A stretch of DNA of 64,000 bases from Coniferiporia sulphurascens (Eukaryota > Basidiomycota > Agaricomycetes > Hymenochaetales > Hymenochaetaceae): positions 558,001-622,000 of the forward strand of contig NBBA01000011.1 of the NCBI GenBank assembly GCA_002794785.1, in the 5' to 3' direction. Below, in pieces: positions 54,040-64,000 of this stretch. Numbering within the stretch: the stretch's first letter is position 1; every line of letters starts with the position of its first letter. Both the position numbers and the translations under genes were made by a program. The notes under the pieces are model-generated. The model made no database searches, had not been told where the DNA came from, and saw nothing but the letters and a program-made list of their open reading frames with translations.

Positions 54040-54846
54040 ACTGATACCGCCGGTTAGAAGAAGCGGCTGCTGCGGCTGACGGGCTTTCCACCCTCCTCCT
54101 CCTTATTTTTCGTTTTTGTTTTTGGTGTAGGAGTTAGGAAGGACTATATTTCTCTCTTTCTTTTTCTTTCTTTCTATCTGTACCTTAGGATAAGAAGAGT
54201 GAGCGAAGGGGCCGAGTACGGTGGTACCTCCCACCCCTCGTATATAACCCACCCCTTAGTTCCCCCCCTCCCAGCCTTTAAGCACCCTTCCTACAATAAT
54301 CAACGAACAAGTCGTACCACCTAACCAACTAATAGAGTACACTAATCATACACCTACACCTGCGTCCTCGCTCCTGCGTACACTGAGTAAAGCGTGAACC
54401 AAACTCCCCGACCCCGCACCCGCACCCGCCCTCCGACTCGCACACAGCACACAGCACCCAGCTCACACTCCCGCCCGCCCAAGATCTACAGTAACTTTAG
54501 ACCTTGCTTTTGACTCTCGTCCCCCCCCTCCCCCGGGAGGCCCGAGTCCACAGGCCCCGCTCGCCCGTCCCGGGCCCGCGCACCGACAACATCCACATCC
54601 ACATCCACACTGTTACACTGCAAACACCAAACCTAATCCCCGTTCTGGTAAACCAAGACACCAAGGAAGAGCCCAGAATCCCAAAGCCAGAGACAGAGTA
54701 CCCACCAGCAACAACAAAAAACCCAAAAACTACTATGTATTTAAAACATCACACCGACACAATCAAGTACTCTCAAGTCTCACATTCCAATTTGTTCACT
54801 AGTTACCTACCAACCAAAATACACGTACACTACACGATACTATTAT

Positions 54847-54876
54847 TATCACTATCACTATCACTATCACTATCAC
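54847..54876 (+). repeat. (TATCAC)n hexanucleotide microsatellite
   Basis: Five perfect TATCAC units, preceded by two TAT triplets and followed by a degenerate unit. Confidence 0.9.
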
Positions 54877-54918
54877 TACCGCTCACTAATTTCACCAAGT
54901 ACCAATTCAAGTCCCCCG

Positions 54919-55004
54919 CGTATTCGCATAATTCGCATAATTCGCGTACCCGTATCCAAAATCCCCAAAGCAAAAGCCAAAGTCAAAGTCAAAGCCACAA
55001 AACC
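54919..55004 (+). repeat. Short imperfect tandem repeats
   Basis: Two neighbouring tracts. At about 54919-54950, CGCATAATT-like units repeat. At about 54967-55004, AAAGCC and AAAGTC hexamers alternate. Both are imperfect and short. Confidence 0.6.
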
Positions 55005-55167
55005 AAACAAGACGCGAATCAGAGCGTAAAAATCAGAGCACGAAACAAGAAAGAGTAAAACCGGAACCACAAACCAGCAGACATACAGTACGACGCAAAA
55101 CAAAAGAGAGAAAGAGGGAAAGGTGTGAGTTTTTTTTCTCTTCATCGTAAGGGCGGTCCGATCCACC

Positions 55168-55213
55168 CCTTTTCGCGTTCCTTTTCGCGTTCCTTTTCGC
55201 ATTCCTTTTCGTT
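55168..55213 (+). repeat. 12-bp tandem repeat (CTTTTCGCGTTC)n
   Basis: Three to four copies of a 12-base unit, the last degenerate (GCATTC, then GTTCCC), directly beyond the stop codon of the carboxylesterase. It would lie in that gene's 3' UTR or terminator. Confidence 0.8.
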
Positions 55214-55227
55214 CCCACCCCGCCCCC

Positions 55228-58171
55228 CTACCTAGGCCCATACCCCAACTCCACACCCACCTTCTGCGCCGTCGCAAGCCCAAGCGGCGCCAACGCCTCC
55301 CGCCACACATGCACCCTCCTCCTCCCCTCGAATATCCGCGCGCTCCGCGTCCCCGTCTCCCCCTCCGGCCCAAACACGAACACCTTGTCGCTCGCGCTGA
55401 TCGAGATCGGCGGAGGCTGGTGCGAGCCGTAGGGCGGGCCGCTTAGCTGAGTGTGCGAGTGCGAGTGCGCGTGGGGATGCGCGTGTGGGTGCGCGTGTGT
55501 GGATGCGAGTGTAGATGGGGGTGGGCAGGATGAGGGGGATGAGAGAAAGAATGGTGGTGTTGATGCACATGATGCACCGGATGCTGCTGCGCATGCCCAA
55601 ACGAAAGCGAATGCTCCCTCTCCCTCTCCTTGTCCTTATCCCTCTGCACATGCGCAAACAAATCCGCCCCTCCAAACGCCGACGAAAAGCTCGAACTCCT
55701 CGACGCATTCTCCACCGGACTCCCCTGCCCACTACTCGTCGCCGTCGTCCCACTCGGCGTCGGCGCCAACCCATGCAACGAAAAGCTCGACACAGGACTC
55801 AACATCATCGTCGCGAAAATGCCCTTATCACTCATACTCGCCACCCCCGCAGGCCTCTGCGGCGTCAGCTTCGCATCCCACGGTTCCTCTCCACTCGCAA
55901 ACGCCAACCACCGCCGCTGCACCTCCGCCCTCACCTTCTCCCGGTCCCAATTGACTTCCGCGTTTTCTTCCGCAGTGAGGTCGGCGTCAAAGGGGAAGGA
56001 AACGTTCCCGAAGAGGTAGAGTAGGTCCACGCCGTGGTGCGGTGTACGCGTATACGGCGATGCCTGGTCGAACACGTAACGATACACGTACGGCGCGTTC
56101 GCGGGTCGCGTGGGACGCGTTTGCGTCGGGGGCGACCTGACCGCCGGCGCTTGCGCTTCGTCCCAGGACGAAACAGATTCCAATCCCGACGACTCCGACT
56201 CCTCCACCGGCGGCAAATGCAAATGGGCCTCCTGCGGTACGGGCTCCTCCTCAAACACAAACGCCGAATCCGCCGCACACCTCGCAGCAACGTCCACCGG
56301 CCACGCAAACGCAACATCATTCATAAGCTCCATCACCCTCTCGGCAAGCTCAAACTCCCCCTCATCTCCCTCACTGGTACTACTCCCTACCTCTCCACCC
56401 TCCTCGTCAGAGTCGTCCGCGAGCGCCGAGCCGCCCAGTGCAGGCGCGGGTGCAGGCGGCGGCGAGTCGCCCGCACCGCCGCCATCCACAATGTCGTACG
56501 CGCGCATCAGCGCGTCCGCACGTCTTACAGACTGCACGATCGCACGCGCCCTCCGCGCGACCGCGTCCGCAGCCCACAAACGCGCGGGGGTGGCCCACAA
56601 CACGCTCTCGCACGCGACGTCGCCAATAATCACGTCCTGGCGCCAACTCGGCGGTGCGTCAGGATCATTCGAGAAAGACAGGGCAAGCGTACGCCAGTCC
56701 GGGCGGAGGAAGACGCCATCATCAACAGGACGGACGCGCTCTCCAGTAACGGCGACAAGCTTCTGGGCGGGTACAGCGCGCAGCTGATCAATAGAGGAAA
56801 CGTGGAGTGCAGCCATAACGCGGCCGAGGTGATGCCCCGCAGAGCCAACGTCCTGTACGACCGAGCTAGACGGGACAAGGGCGCCGGACTGGAGGATGGC
56901 GCGATGGAAGAGCGGGCCGTCGTTGCCGGTGGCGACGGGTAGGGTGACATCGGCGTGGTTCGCGGCAGAGAGGAGGTGTGCGTGGATGTCTGCGGCGCCC
57001 CAGGAGGAACCAAAGAGTGTGACATTGTGCGGGTCACCGCCGAATCCAGAAATATACTTTCTAATCCAGCGCAGAGCCGTGCGTTGGTCGTGGAGGCCTG
57101 TGACGTGAGACGTGAATTAGCACAAAGAAGCCGCAGCGGACAGCCCAGAAGCACTAGCGCCAAATCCGGACGCCGGAATTTGGCGCATCCATACGGAATT
57201 CTCCCGAGAATCCGGCGCGGAAGAAGTACAGAGAAGGGAAAAACACACCATAATTGCCAACGCCCTCCTCACCGGCAGCAGCGTTGTCCTCCCTCAGGAG
57301 CTCGCTCGCGCCAAAGCCAAACAGGCCTAATCGGTAACTAACAGGGAACAAAACCATCAGCATCAGTACGTTTGGCCCAGACTCGGAAGAAGTCGGAAAG
57401 AAGCGTGAAGAGAATACACGCGAACGCGCGCATACAAGGAGCGAACACCCCTTCGTCTCGAAGCACAGAAGGACGAGAAAAGAAAAAGGAGACACACTTC
57501 ACAGAAACAACGACGACGGGATGCGCGGTGAGCACGCTCTTGGCAACGAGCGCGCCAGCGTCCCATATCCAATCGGTCGCCGCACCCGTAACGTTGCCCC
57601 CGCCATGTATCCACACCATAACAGGCAGCGGGCCGCGTTTAGCGACACACGCATGGGCAGGGACAGTCACGGTGAGATTAAGACACTCAAACTCGTTCTG
57701 CGGCGGATTATGCGGGGGCTTCGGGACGATGTCAGGAGGGAGGGCGTATAGCCGGCTCTCAAGCCATCGGTTCCTGATCTGCGGGCATATAGGACTTCAT
57801 AAAGCGTTTTAATGAGCTGTGGCAGGACATTAAGGGACAGAGAGGACGGACCCGAAGACGGTAGCGTCGGTGGTGGGGGGGAAGGAGTCGAAGAGGACGG
57901 AGCGGCGGAAGCGGGTGGGGACGGAGGCGTACTTGATGCCGCGGAATTGGTGGACGTCTGCGGCTTGAGTGGAGGCGGGGTGGCGCACGCCGAGAAAGTC
58001 GGTGCGGAGGGCGGCGTGCGCGAGGACGACGGGCGCAGGGGCGGGGTCGACGGCGGTGACGGTGGAGGGGCGGGGTATGACGTCTTCCGCGTCAGAGTAC
58101 ACACCGGAGCCGGAAGCAGCACTGGGCGCATCAGACTCGGAGTCAAAGTCAGAGGGAGGGGCGACTGCCAT
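55228..58171 (-). CDS. Type-B carboxylesterase/lipase family protein
   Basis: Alpha/beta-hydrolase that cleaves carboxylic esters. The N-terminal ~45 residues are acidic and disordered, followed by [17 protein letters not shown]. Later exons hold [10 protein letters not shown], the oxyanion-hole motif [10 protein letters not shown] and [31 protein letters not shown] comes next, and then the nucleophile elbow [12 protein letters not shown] (GxSxG with Ser at its centre). The catalytic His lies in [13 protein letters not shown] near 56025-56050. The usual GESAG elbow is GSSWG here, a known variation in fungal members. The last part is uncertain: one frame runs through a His-rich stretch to a stop at 55443, while an intron at about 55447-55577 would bypass it and join a clean exon ([28 protein letters not shown]) ending at 55228, which I prefer. 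Alternative start at 58234. Confidence 0.85.
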
Positions 58172-58480
58172 TGTTTTTGTAGGGAGCAAGGGGGGTGAGT
58201 TGTTTAATGGCTCGCCAGGCGGGATATATAGCAAACGAAGAGATGAGTCTCGGATGCGCCGGGGTGTTTACTCGCCCCCTTACGTATGTATGCCTCCATT
58301 CCGCCCTGCAGTGGAGAAAACCCCAGCGCGGATCCTCATCGGGCAGGCGTGACTGTAGAGTTCGCGCAGTCGCGGGATCACGTAATAAATAGGCAATTAG
58401 CCGGGTTAATGGGTCTGGGTGCTGTCGATCCAGTCACAATCGATAGAACTCTCATTAATTCTCTTAGCTAATACACGCAT
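58172..58480. promoter_or_regulatory. Promoter region of the carboxylesterase with TATATA box
   Basis: About 310 bases between the TauD-like stop and the carboxylesterase start, both genes on the minus strand. TATATA at 58225-58230 (palindromic, about 55 bases from the ATG at 58171) is a plausible core promoter element. Confidence 0.45.
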
Positions 58481-60130
58481 TCAGTCGTTGTAGCCCCGCA
58501 CGCCGGACCCCGCCCCCGCACTCCGGGCACGCGCCTGCTCCACCTGCTCGGACAGCCCTAGAGCCTTCCAGACCTCCTCCTGCCGGTCCTTTGCCGCCCT
58601 TCCGTACTTCCGCTCGTACTCCGCAACAGAAAGCGGCCTCTCCGCACGTGGCGTCGCCCGCAGCGCGTGCCGCCGGTGCGGCCAAAAGTCAAACGTCGCA
58701 GAGTGCGTCACCACCTGCGCGCCGTCAGAAAAACGAAAGCAAAAAACATCGCCCCGCTCACCCTGTTATCCCAGATCGCAACAGAGTCCTTCTCCCACCT
58801 GAACCTCACCTGGAAGTCCGAATTCCCCGCAATCTGCGCAAACAAAAACCCCAACACCGCGTCCGACTCCGCCTTCGGCAGCCCCACGATCCGCCGCGTG
58901 AACCCGGGGTTCACAAACACGCTCTTCCACCCCGTCACCGGGTGCACGCGCACAACAGGATGCACGCTCTCCACCTCCCTCCGCCGCACATGCGTCCCCG
59001 CAGCCCGCGCGCCCTGCGCCTGCGCGACGCCGCTGTGCACTGCGCGCAGCCCCGCGAGGTACGTCTGCATCCCTGGCGAGAGGGACGAGTGCAGCGCGGC
59101 GCCCGAGCTGAAGAGCGTGTCGCCGCCGGTGGGCGGGACCGTGATCGCTTTGAGCGACGTCGTACCCGGCGGCTGCGCCTCGTACGTCACGTCGGAGTGC
59201 CAGAGCTCCAGCTTGGCGTAGGCGGACGCGTCGGGGCGGTGTGCCGAGTCGTTGTACACCACTGCAGTGTGCGCAAGTTAGCGTCGTTCGGATATAATAT
59301 TGTGTGCGTTGCGTGCGTGCTTACGGTGCACCTCCTCCAGCCCGGGCTCGCGCGGCACAGGCGTCGTCGCGTGCTTGTGCAGAGGCCCAAAGTGCCGCGC
59401 AAGCGCGAGCTGCTCGTGTACATCCAGACTCTGGTTCCTAAAGACTATACCCCAACAAACAATAAGTACACCCCAGCACGCACATAATCCATGGCTTAAC
59501 GAGACTCACACACGACGCCCCTCTCCGCAACGAGCAGCGCCCTTCCCAACACAACACAACCTCATAAGCATACCTGCCAATTAAAAAGAAGAAAACCGGA
59601 ACTCACAGCTCGTCCCTCTGCGCATCACTCAACCCCGCAAGGTCAACACCCTCAAGCTCAGTCCCAATCGCCGGCGTAAGATGCACCACGCGCCGCGCCG
59701 CACCCAACAGCGCGCGTTTCTCAGGGTCCGCGTGTAGCCCGCGGTCTTCCACTTCCACAGGCTCGAGCGGCGCCCAGTCTAGTGCGGGGAACGACGGCTA
59801 GCGGTGTCCAGTGAGTGGACGGGTGGACGGGTGTATGCGTACGGTATATGCAGAATCTCGGTCAGCCGATGACGAAGACAGAGACACTCGAAGAAAACGT
59901 AAAGAAGAACGCACCTTGTACCTCTTATACTCGTACTCGTCGTCCCCATCATCCGCAAGCCCGGGCGAGTAAAACGGGTTGAACGGCGCCTTCGCTTCCG
60001 CGTCTCCGTTGGCGGCTGTGGCTGCGGCCTTGGCTTTGGCCTCTGCGAGCGTCAGCGCTTTGAGGCTCTCTAGCGCTTCTTCGTGCGCAGCTGTGGAGAC
60101 GGCGGCGGGGTCGGTTGCTACGGGTGCCAT
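58481..60130 (-). CDS. TauD/TfdA-like Fe(II)/2-oxoglutarate-dependent dioxygenase
   Basis: Non-haem iron dioxygenase of the taurine / alkylsulfonate type, which in fungi typically releases sulfite from sulfonates. The first ~55 residues are an Ala/Glu-rich helix, followed by FNPFYSPGLADDG. Middle exons give HLTPAIGTELEGVDL, VAERGVVCFRNQ and LARHFGPLHKHATTP. The iron site is the HxD pair in ELWHSDVTYE with the distal His in VVTHSATFDFWPHRRHALRA; the Arg residues in the same block bind 2-oxoglutarate. PPTGGDTLFSSGAALHSSL and HPVTGWKSVFVNPGFTRRIV are further family blocks. Four introns; the stop is at 58481-58483. The metal and cofactor residues are all present. Sulfonate use is inferred from family; other small substrates are possible. 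Confidence 0.9.
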
Positions 60131-63100
60131 GGGTGCGTCTGTGTCTTTTGTCTTTTGTCGAGCTTGTATATGCGCTGTGTCTGTTTCGATTTCTTTCTCC
60201 GAGGTTCGATGTCTCGGTTAGATCTTGATACTACGGCAGTCCTAGTCAAAGGAATCGTATAGCGATCCCTCGCTGCAGATGCGAAGGTGGGGTTTATAAC
60301 GCCCTTACAGGTCACACGGCCTTGCGATAGTGCGATGGCGAACAAAACGCGTGCGCGCTCCGAGTCATCCACGGCCCACCCACCGGGCGCCAGCTATCTA
60401 CTGATTCTACTCTACTGTATCTCGAAGCATAGTACCAGTACTAGTGTGGAGGGGTCCTGTAGAGGGAGAAGGTTGCGCGAGAGTGCGCGAGACGAAGCGC
60501 GGATGACACCATCGTTCGCACTTCACGCGTTTATATGCAAGTGCATGGCGTGCATTCAGATAAATATTGATGTTATTGTTAAAAATAGATTTTGCAGAAT
60601 TCGTTCCGCGCGGCGCGTGTACTATCTACGTCTGCGCGGGATTTCTGCACGTCTTCCTTCGAGCTTCGAGCACACATGTATACACTGTACACGGGTTGTA
60701 CAAAATGCGATGCGCGAAGTTTCCTAAATTCGTGGCTTAGTTTCGGCATCTGCCCCCGCCTCGGCCTCAGGTTTTGTTTAATACCTAATAAGCAGCACAC
60801 GTACATGCATGCACTGTATAGACCATGATTACACTAATTAATTTTTATAATAATTAATGTTTGTTTGCCTGACCGATCGGTTGATTTTGCCTTTTTTTAA
60901 ACTCGCTCCGTGACTCCGTGACTCGAGAGTCGAGCTGTGCCGGTGCGGCCGTGTCTGATAAGCTTAAGCGTGAAAAAATAATATTACTGTGTATGCGGCC
61001 CGGGGGAAGCTACTGCCACTAGCACTCTGGCAATCCAACACATTAATACCAACGTTACCCGTAAACCATAAATCGTCATTCACAAATCGATTAACTGAAA
61101 TGTGCTTTGAATACATGGTATATTATTGATATCATACTAATGATAATATCAGTTGGTTTCACCAATACCAATACCAATACCAATACCAATACCAATACCG
61201 ATGTCTAGGCGCACACGTCTACGACTCTCGCACGTAAGTGCCAGTGCGAACACCAGCCACCAGCACAGACGGGCCGGGAAAGTCGAGTCGAGTCGAGTCT
61301 TGACTACTACGCATTGATACCCCCAAACCCCGCCGCCCAACGAGGGAACCTATCCCCGAGCCAAATTTCAAAAAAAGTGTTGGCATCCATGTACATTACA
61401 CATTGAACACCACAATTCCAACGCTCCCGCATTGCACACTCAGGCTGACTTCCTCCTCCTCCGAGTCCCCCAATTTTTTCCCTTGTTCCTACTTCTACCG
61501 GCAGCCTCAGCCTGGACCCAGCCCGGAGGTTCCGAGACTCGACCGAATCGAACTTGAATCCCCGGGTATCGGTATACATGTACATGTACTTAGGACTGAC
61601 CCCGCCCCCAACGCACACACACGCAAAGCGTGCGCACTGCGCAATCAATCCGTCACAGTGCCCAAAACAAAACAAAACATAAGGGCCTCAAAGGAATCGA
61701 GCCCCTCCGCCCCCTGCCAGTGGCTTACGTGTCTTTGTATCGTTTCGTTTCGTATCACTGTAGCCAATGTGCGGTGCGGTGCGGGTGCTTTTTTCAAACC
61801 GTCTACCGTGACATGTACATGTATCACAGTTGCTGTTGGTACTAATCAATCACCATTGTACATTGCAGTGTACGTCCAACAAATATGTATGTGTACATTT
61901 ACAGTTACAGTTGTGTCCTATACGTCACGGTGCTCGTACCGCGCGCACATCATGTCGCGGCCGGGTCTGCCTTACCCCCTCGATCTCCCGTTCCGCCCGT
62001 TTACTGCTATAGCTGATCCTGATCACGATTTATATCCTCTAGGTGGTGTGGATTCTCTAGGCGGTGCGGTCGAAGGACAAAGAGTAGGTACAATATGTCC
62101 CTACTTAGAGCACGTATTCATTCTTAAATCTAAATAATTAATGGTTCCCTTCTGTCACCTGCCAGTGCGCATTTTTGCATAAGTCACGGACTGAGGATAA
62201 GTCAGACACATTGGCGAACGTGATTACTGTAATGGCGCACGAGAGATGTCGCTGGTCTACTACATTTTTCCAAATCTACTTATACTCATCGAACGAACGA
62301 ACAACCAAAAATTTCGGCAGAGAAGGTTAGGTTACCCCCAAATAGTATAAAATTTAATTCATTCCGGTCATGTTCATTTAAGCCTTTTGTCTTCCCTTTC
62401 GCGCAACGCACCCCGGGCCTTTTAAGCATAATCACTAGTGCGTGTACTCGCCGCTCGTTAATGTGCAGATGCGAAAAATGAATCAAGGCAAGTCCGGAAT
62501 CTGATATCCAATACCCAACAGCCGATAAAACTCGAGGTGAGGGCCGAGGCGAGGAAGTTCAGGAAGAGTCTTGGCCGCAAGGTCGCACGTGCGTGCTGAA
62601 TCGCCTACTATATCCTCCTTTCCCCTAGGTTTGTTTAGTCTTGTACTCCAAGCTTCTCTCTTTTTCCTTTTCTTTCTCTTGCGCCAAGACCGACTCAAGC
62701 GAACGGAACCTGAGGTTTAAAAGAAAGGTCCGAGACTGGAGATGTTATTGTTCGCGTGACGTATTAATATGGTGTGGACAACGCTGTCATCGAGTCAATT
62801 CAGACCATCACTACCACCACGGAACGCCCAGGCAAACACGTAACGCAAAGCGCGTCTCGAAACACATGAGTAGCCCTTGTCGTGCACCGGATCTTGCGCA
62901 CGCAGCGTACGCCAAGCGTGAAAGAAAAGAATGGAAGCGAAGAGAACAGAATCCAGACCCGTGCGCGATTTCTCCTCTAGTACTAGGCGGACCGACGGTT
63001 CTTTGAGCCGATGGGCCGCAAGCCGTGTCAGGTCGGAGCAGGACCGAGTGGTGGAGTGGAGTGAACTCGACGAGCGTGAGCTGTGAGAGAGTGGAGTGGG

Positions 63101-63868
63101 AGTAGAGCAGAGTGCTAGTGCTATTGACCAGACCGGGCCAAGCTAGGCTGGGGAAGAAGACAGCCAAACGCAGCTCAGAAGACAGGGAGAAGCATCTCCG
63201 TACGGTGACCCCGGCGGGTAGAAGAGAGAACAATCGATCGATACCCAGGAGGTATTTAATGTGCAATGCGTCTGCAGAACCCGAGGAAGAGACTCGAGGA
63301 AAGATGATAGACGGGAGAAGGCAGGTCACAGGTCCAGTCTGTTCTGAGTATTATGTTACTGTGTCCCAAGCCGGGCGCTCCGAAGGCACGCACACAAGTT
63401 AGGCCCGCAGGAGAAGTCGGGAAGCCCTCTGACCGGAAAAGCGGACCAGCAAGTAAGTAGCCAAGCAAGATAGTTGCAATGGAAGAGAACCAGTGGTCCG
63501 AGTCCAAGTTGTCTGCACACCTGCCACCCGGCAGACCCGCTGGCCGCCGTACCCCTAAAGGCAAGTAAGTCGATCTTTTTATATTTCGCTCGCCGTTGAA
63601 GTATGCCGGCCAGTTCTGAGCTCTGGAGAAGCAAGTCTCAAATAGTCGGTTACAGGTGTACTGGTCAGTGTGAACGATCGATGTTATCCGTACTATCTTG
63701 GTGTGGACTTTTACGAACCATTCCCATAATAGTCTGCCGTATTTGGGCCTATGTAAGTAAAAGCTTCAGGGCCGGTTCGAATAGTCACCGCGCCCGCATC
63801 TCTAACGCGGCACGCTTGTCCGCTTTCAAGTGTAACGTATCCGGCTCTCGATTTTGTTGTAACACACA
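60131..63868. other. Gene-poor region upstream of the TauD-like gene and of DIB1
   Basis: About 3.7 kb. A TATAAA box for the TauD-like gene lies at 60294-60299 on the minus strand, about 165 bases from its ATG. The open frame at 61403-62137 (+) is Ser/Thr/Cys-rich, lacks family features and is not called. Repeats of CATGTA occur near 61577-61587 and 61811-61820. The region 62700-63868 is likely the DIB1 promoter and leader and includes a 29-codon frame (63479-63568) with splice-donor-like GTAAGT at its end. Confidence 0.5.
61162..61197 (+). repeat. (CCAATA)n hexanucleotide microsatellite
   Basis: Six perfect CCAATA units followed by a partial CCG. Simple tandem repeat in non-coding DNA. Confidence 0.9.
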
Positions 63869-64000
63869 ATGTCCTATTTCCTACCCCATCTACCGTCTGG
63901 CTGGCACGTAGACGAGGCGATAAAGTCCGAGGAGGACCGCGTCGTCGTCATCCGCTTCGGCCACGACTGGGACTCACAGTGCATGATGATGGACGAGACG
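63869..64000 (+). CDS. DIB1: U5 snRNP 15 kDa protein (DIM1/DIB1), N-terminal part
   Basis: Thioredoxin-fold component of the U4/U6.U5 tri-snRNP needed for pre-mRNA splicing. The ATG at 63869 opens 44 uninterrupted codons to the window edge. They begin MSYFLPHLPSGWHVDEAI and continue with DRVVVIRFGHDWDSQCMMMD, the almost invariant N-terminus of this ~142-residue protein. The gene runs off the window, so about two thirds of it is missing here for that reason only. It is the last gene of the window and has a long gene-poor upstream region. Confidence 0.97.
   Translation, partial: MSYFLPHLPSGWHVDEAIKSEEDRVVVIRFGHDWDSQCMMMDET

Larger units (their letters stand above)
54040..55227. other. Convergent 3' region, acid phosphatase and carboxylesterase
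   Basis: About 1.2 kb between two convergent stops, rich in C on the plus strand and full of short tandem repeats (listed separately). Open frames such as 54504-55058 (+) are low-complexity translations of these repeats. No gene supported. Confidence 0.55.

Noticed and set aside
55451..56942. Long plus-strand frames rich in Arg, His and Ala opposite the carboxylesterase
   Set aside because: They are antisense shadows of a GC-rich coding exon; the minus-strand frame carries the family motifs.
61403..62137. 244-codon plus-strand open frame as a gene
   Set aside because: Low-complexity Ser/Thr/Cys/Val composition, no domain, no splice pattern and it spans simple repeats; probably chance.
63765..63830. 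Possible tRNA because of a GGTTCGAATAG-like T-loop
   Set aside because: No matching acceptor stem or anticodon arm could be folded around it.

Overview
This is nuclear DNA of a filamentous basidiomycete, most likely a wood-associated agaricomycete. Every gene is broken by many short GT-AG introns of about 50-130 bp, often with a CTRAC-like branch site. Housekeeping genes of fungal type (mitochondrial IleRS, B-type cyclin, LYS2, PTEN-like phosphatase, RMD1, DIB1) are mixed with families expanded in Agaricomycetes: UbiA-type membrane enzymes, FAD monooxygenases, P450s and DUF6533 membrane proteins. There are no operons, CRISPR arrays or prokaryotic features. All gene models were read by eye from exon frames and splice signals, so internal exon borders are approximate.

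Layout. 0.3-9 kb: an unrecognised membrane protein (-), mitochondrial isoleucyl-tRNA synthetase (-) and, divergent from it, a B-type cyclin (+). 10.4-25.3 kb: a candidate secondary-metabolism block, with FAD monooxygenase 1 (+), 4.6 kb of apparently empty DNA, a UbiA-family prenyltransferase or terpene cyclase (+), a cytochrome P450 (+) and FAD monooxygenase 2 (-). 26-38.7 kb: a PTEN-like phosphatase (-) divergent from an acyl-CoA ligase (+), a seven-helix DUF6533 protein (-) and the lysine-pathway aminoadipate reductase LYS2 (-). 38.7-47.6 kb: a 3.7 kb gene-poor stretch, then a tandem pair of further FAD monooxygenases, 3 and 4 (+). 49.3-60.1 kb: RMD1 (-) divergent from a histidine acid phosphatase (+), a type-B carboxylesterase (-) and a TauD-like dioxygenase (-). 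60.1-64 kb: gene-poor DNA with a hexanucleotide repeat, ending in the first 44 codons of DIB1 (+).

Working together. The most interesting content is the UbiA enzyme, the P450 and four related FAD monooxygenases within 37 kb. UbiA enzymes either prenylate aromatic acids or cyclise farnesyl diphosphate. Flavin monooxygenases and P450s are the usual tailoring enzymes for both product classes, so a meroterpenoid or sesquiterpenoid locus is a reasonable inference. No polyketide synthase, transporter or pathway regulator is visible, and a primary-metabolism block (PTEN, LYS2) separates the two monooxygenase groups. Two of the four monooxygenases have lost the conserved aspartate of the FAD-binding GD motif, which points to changed function or decay.
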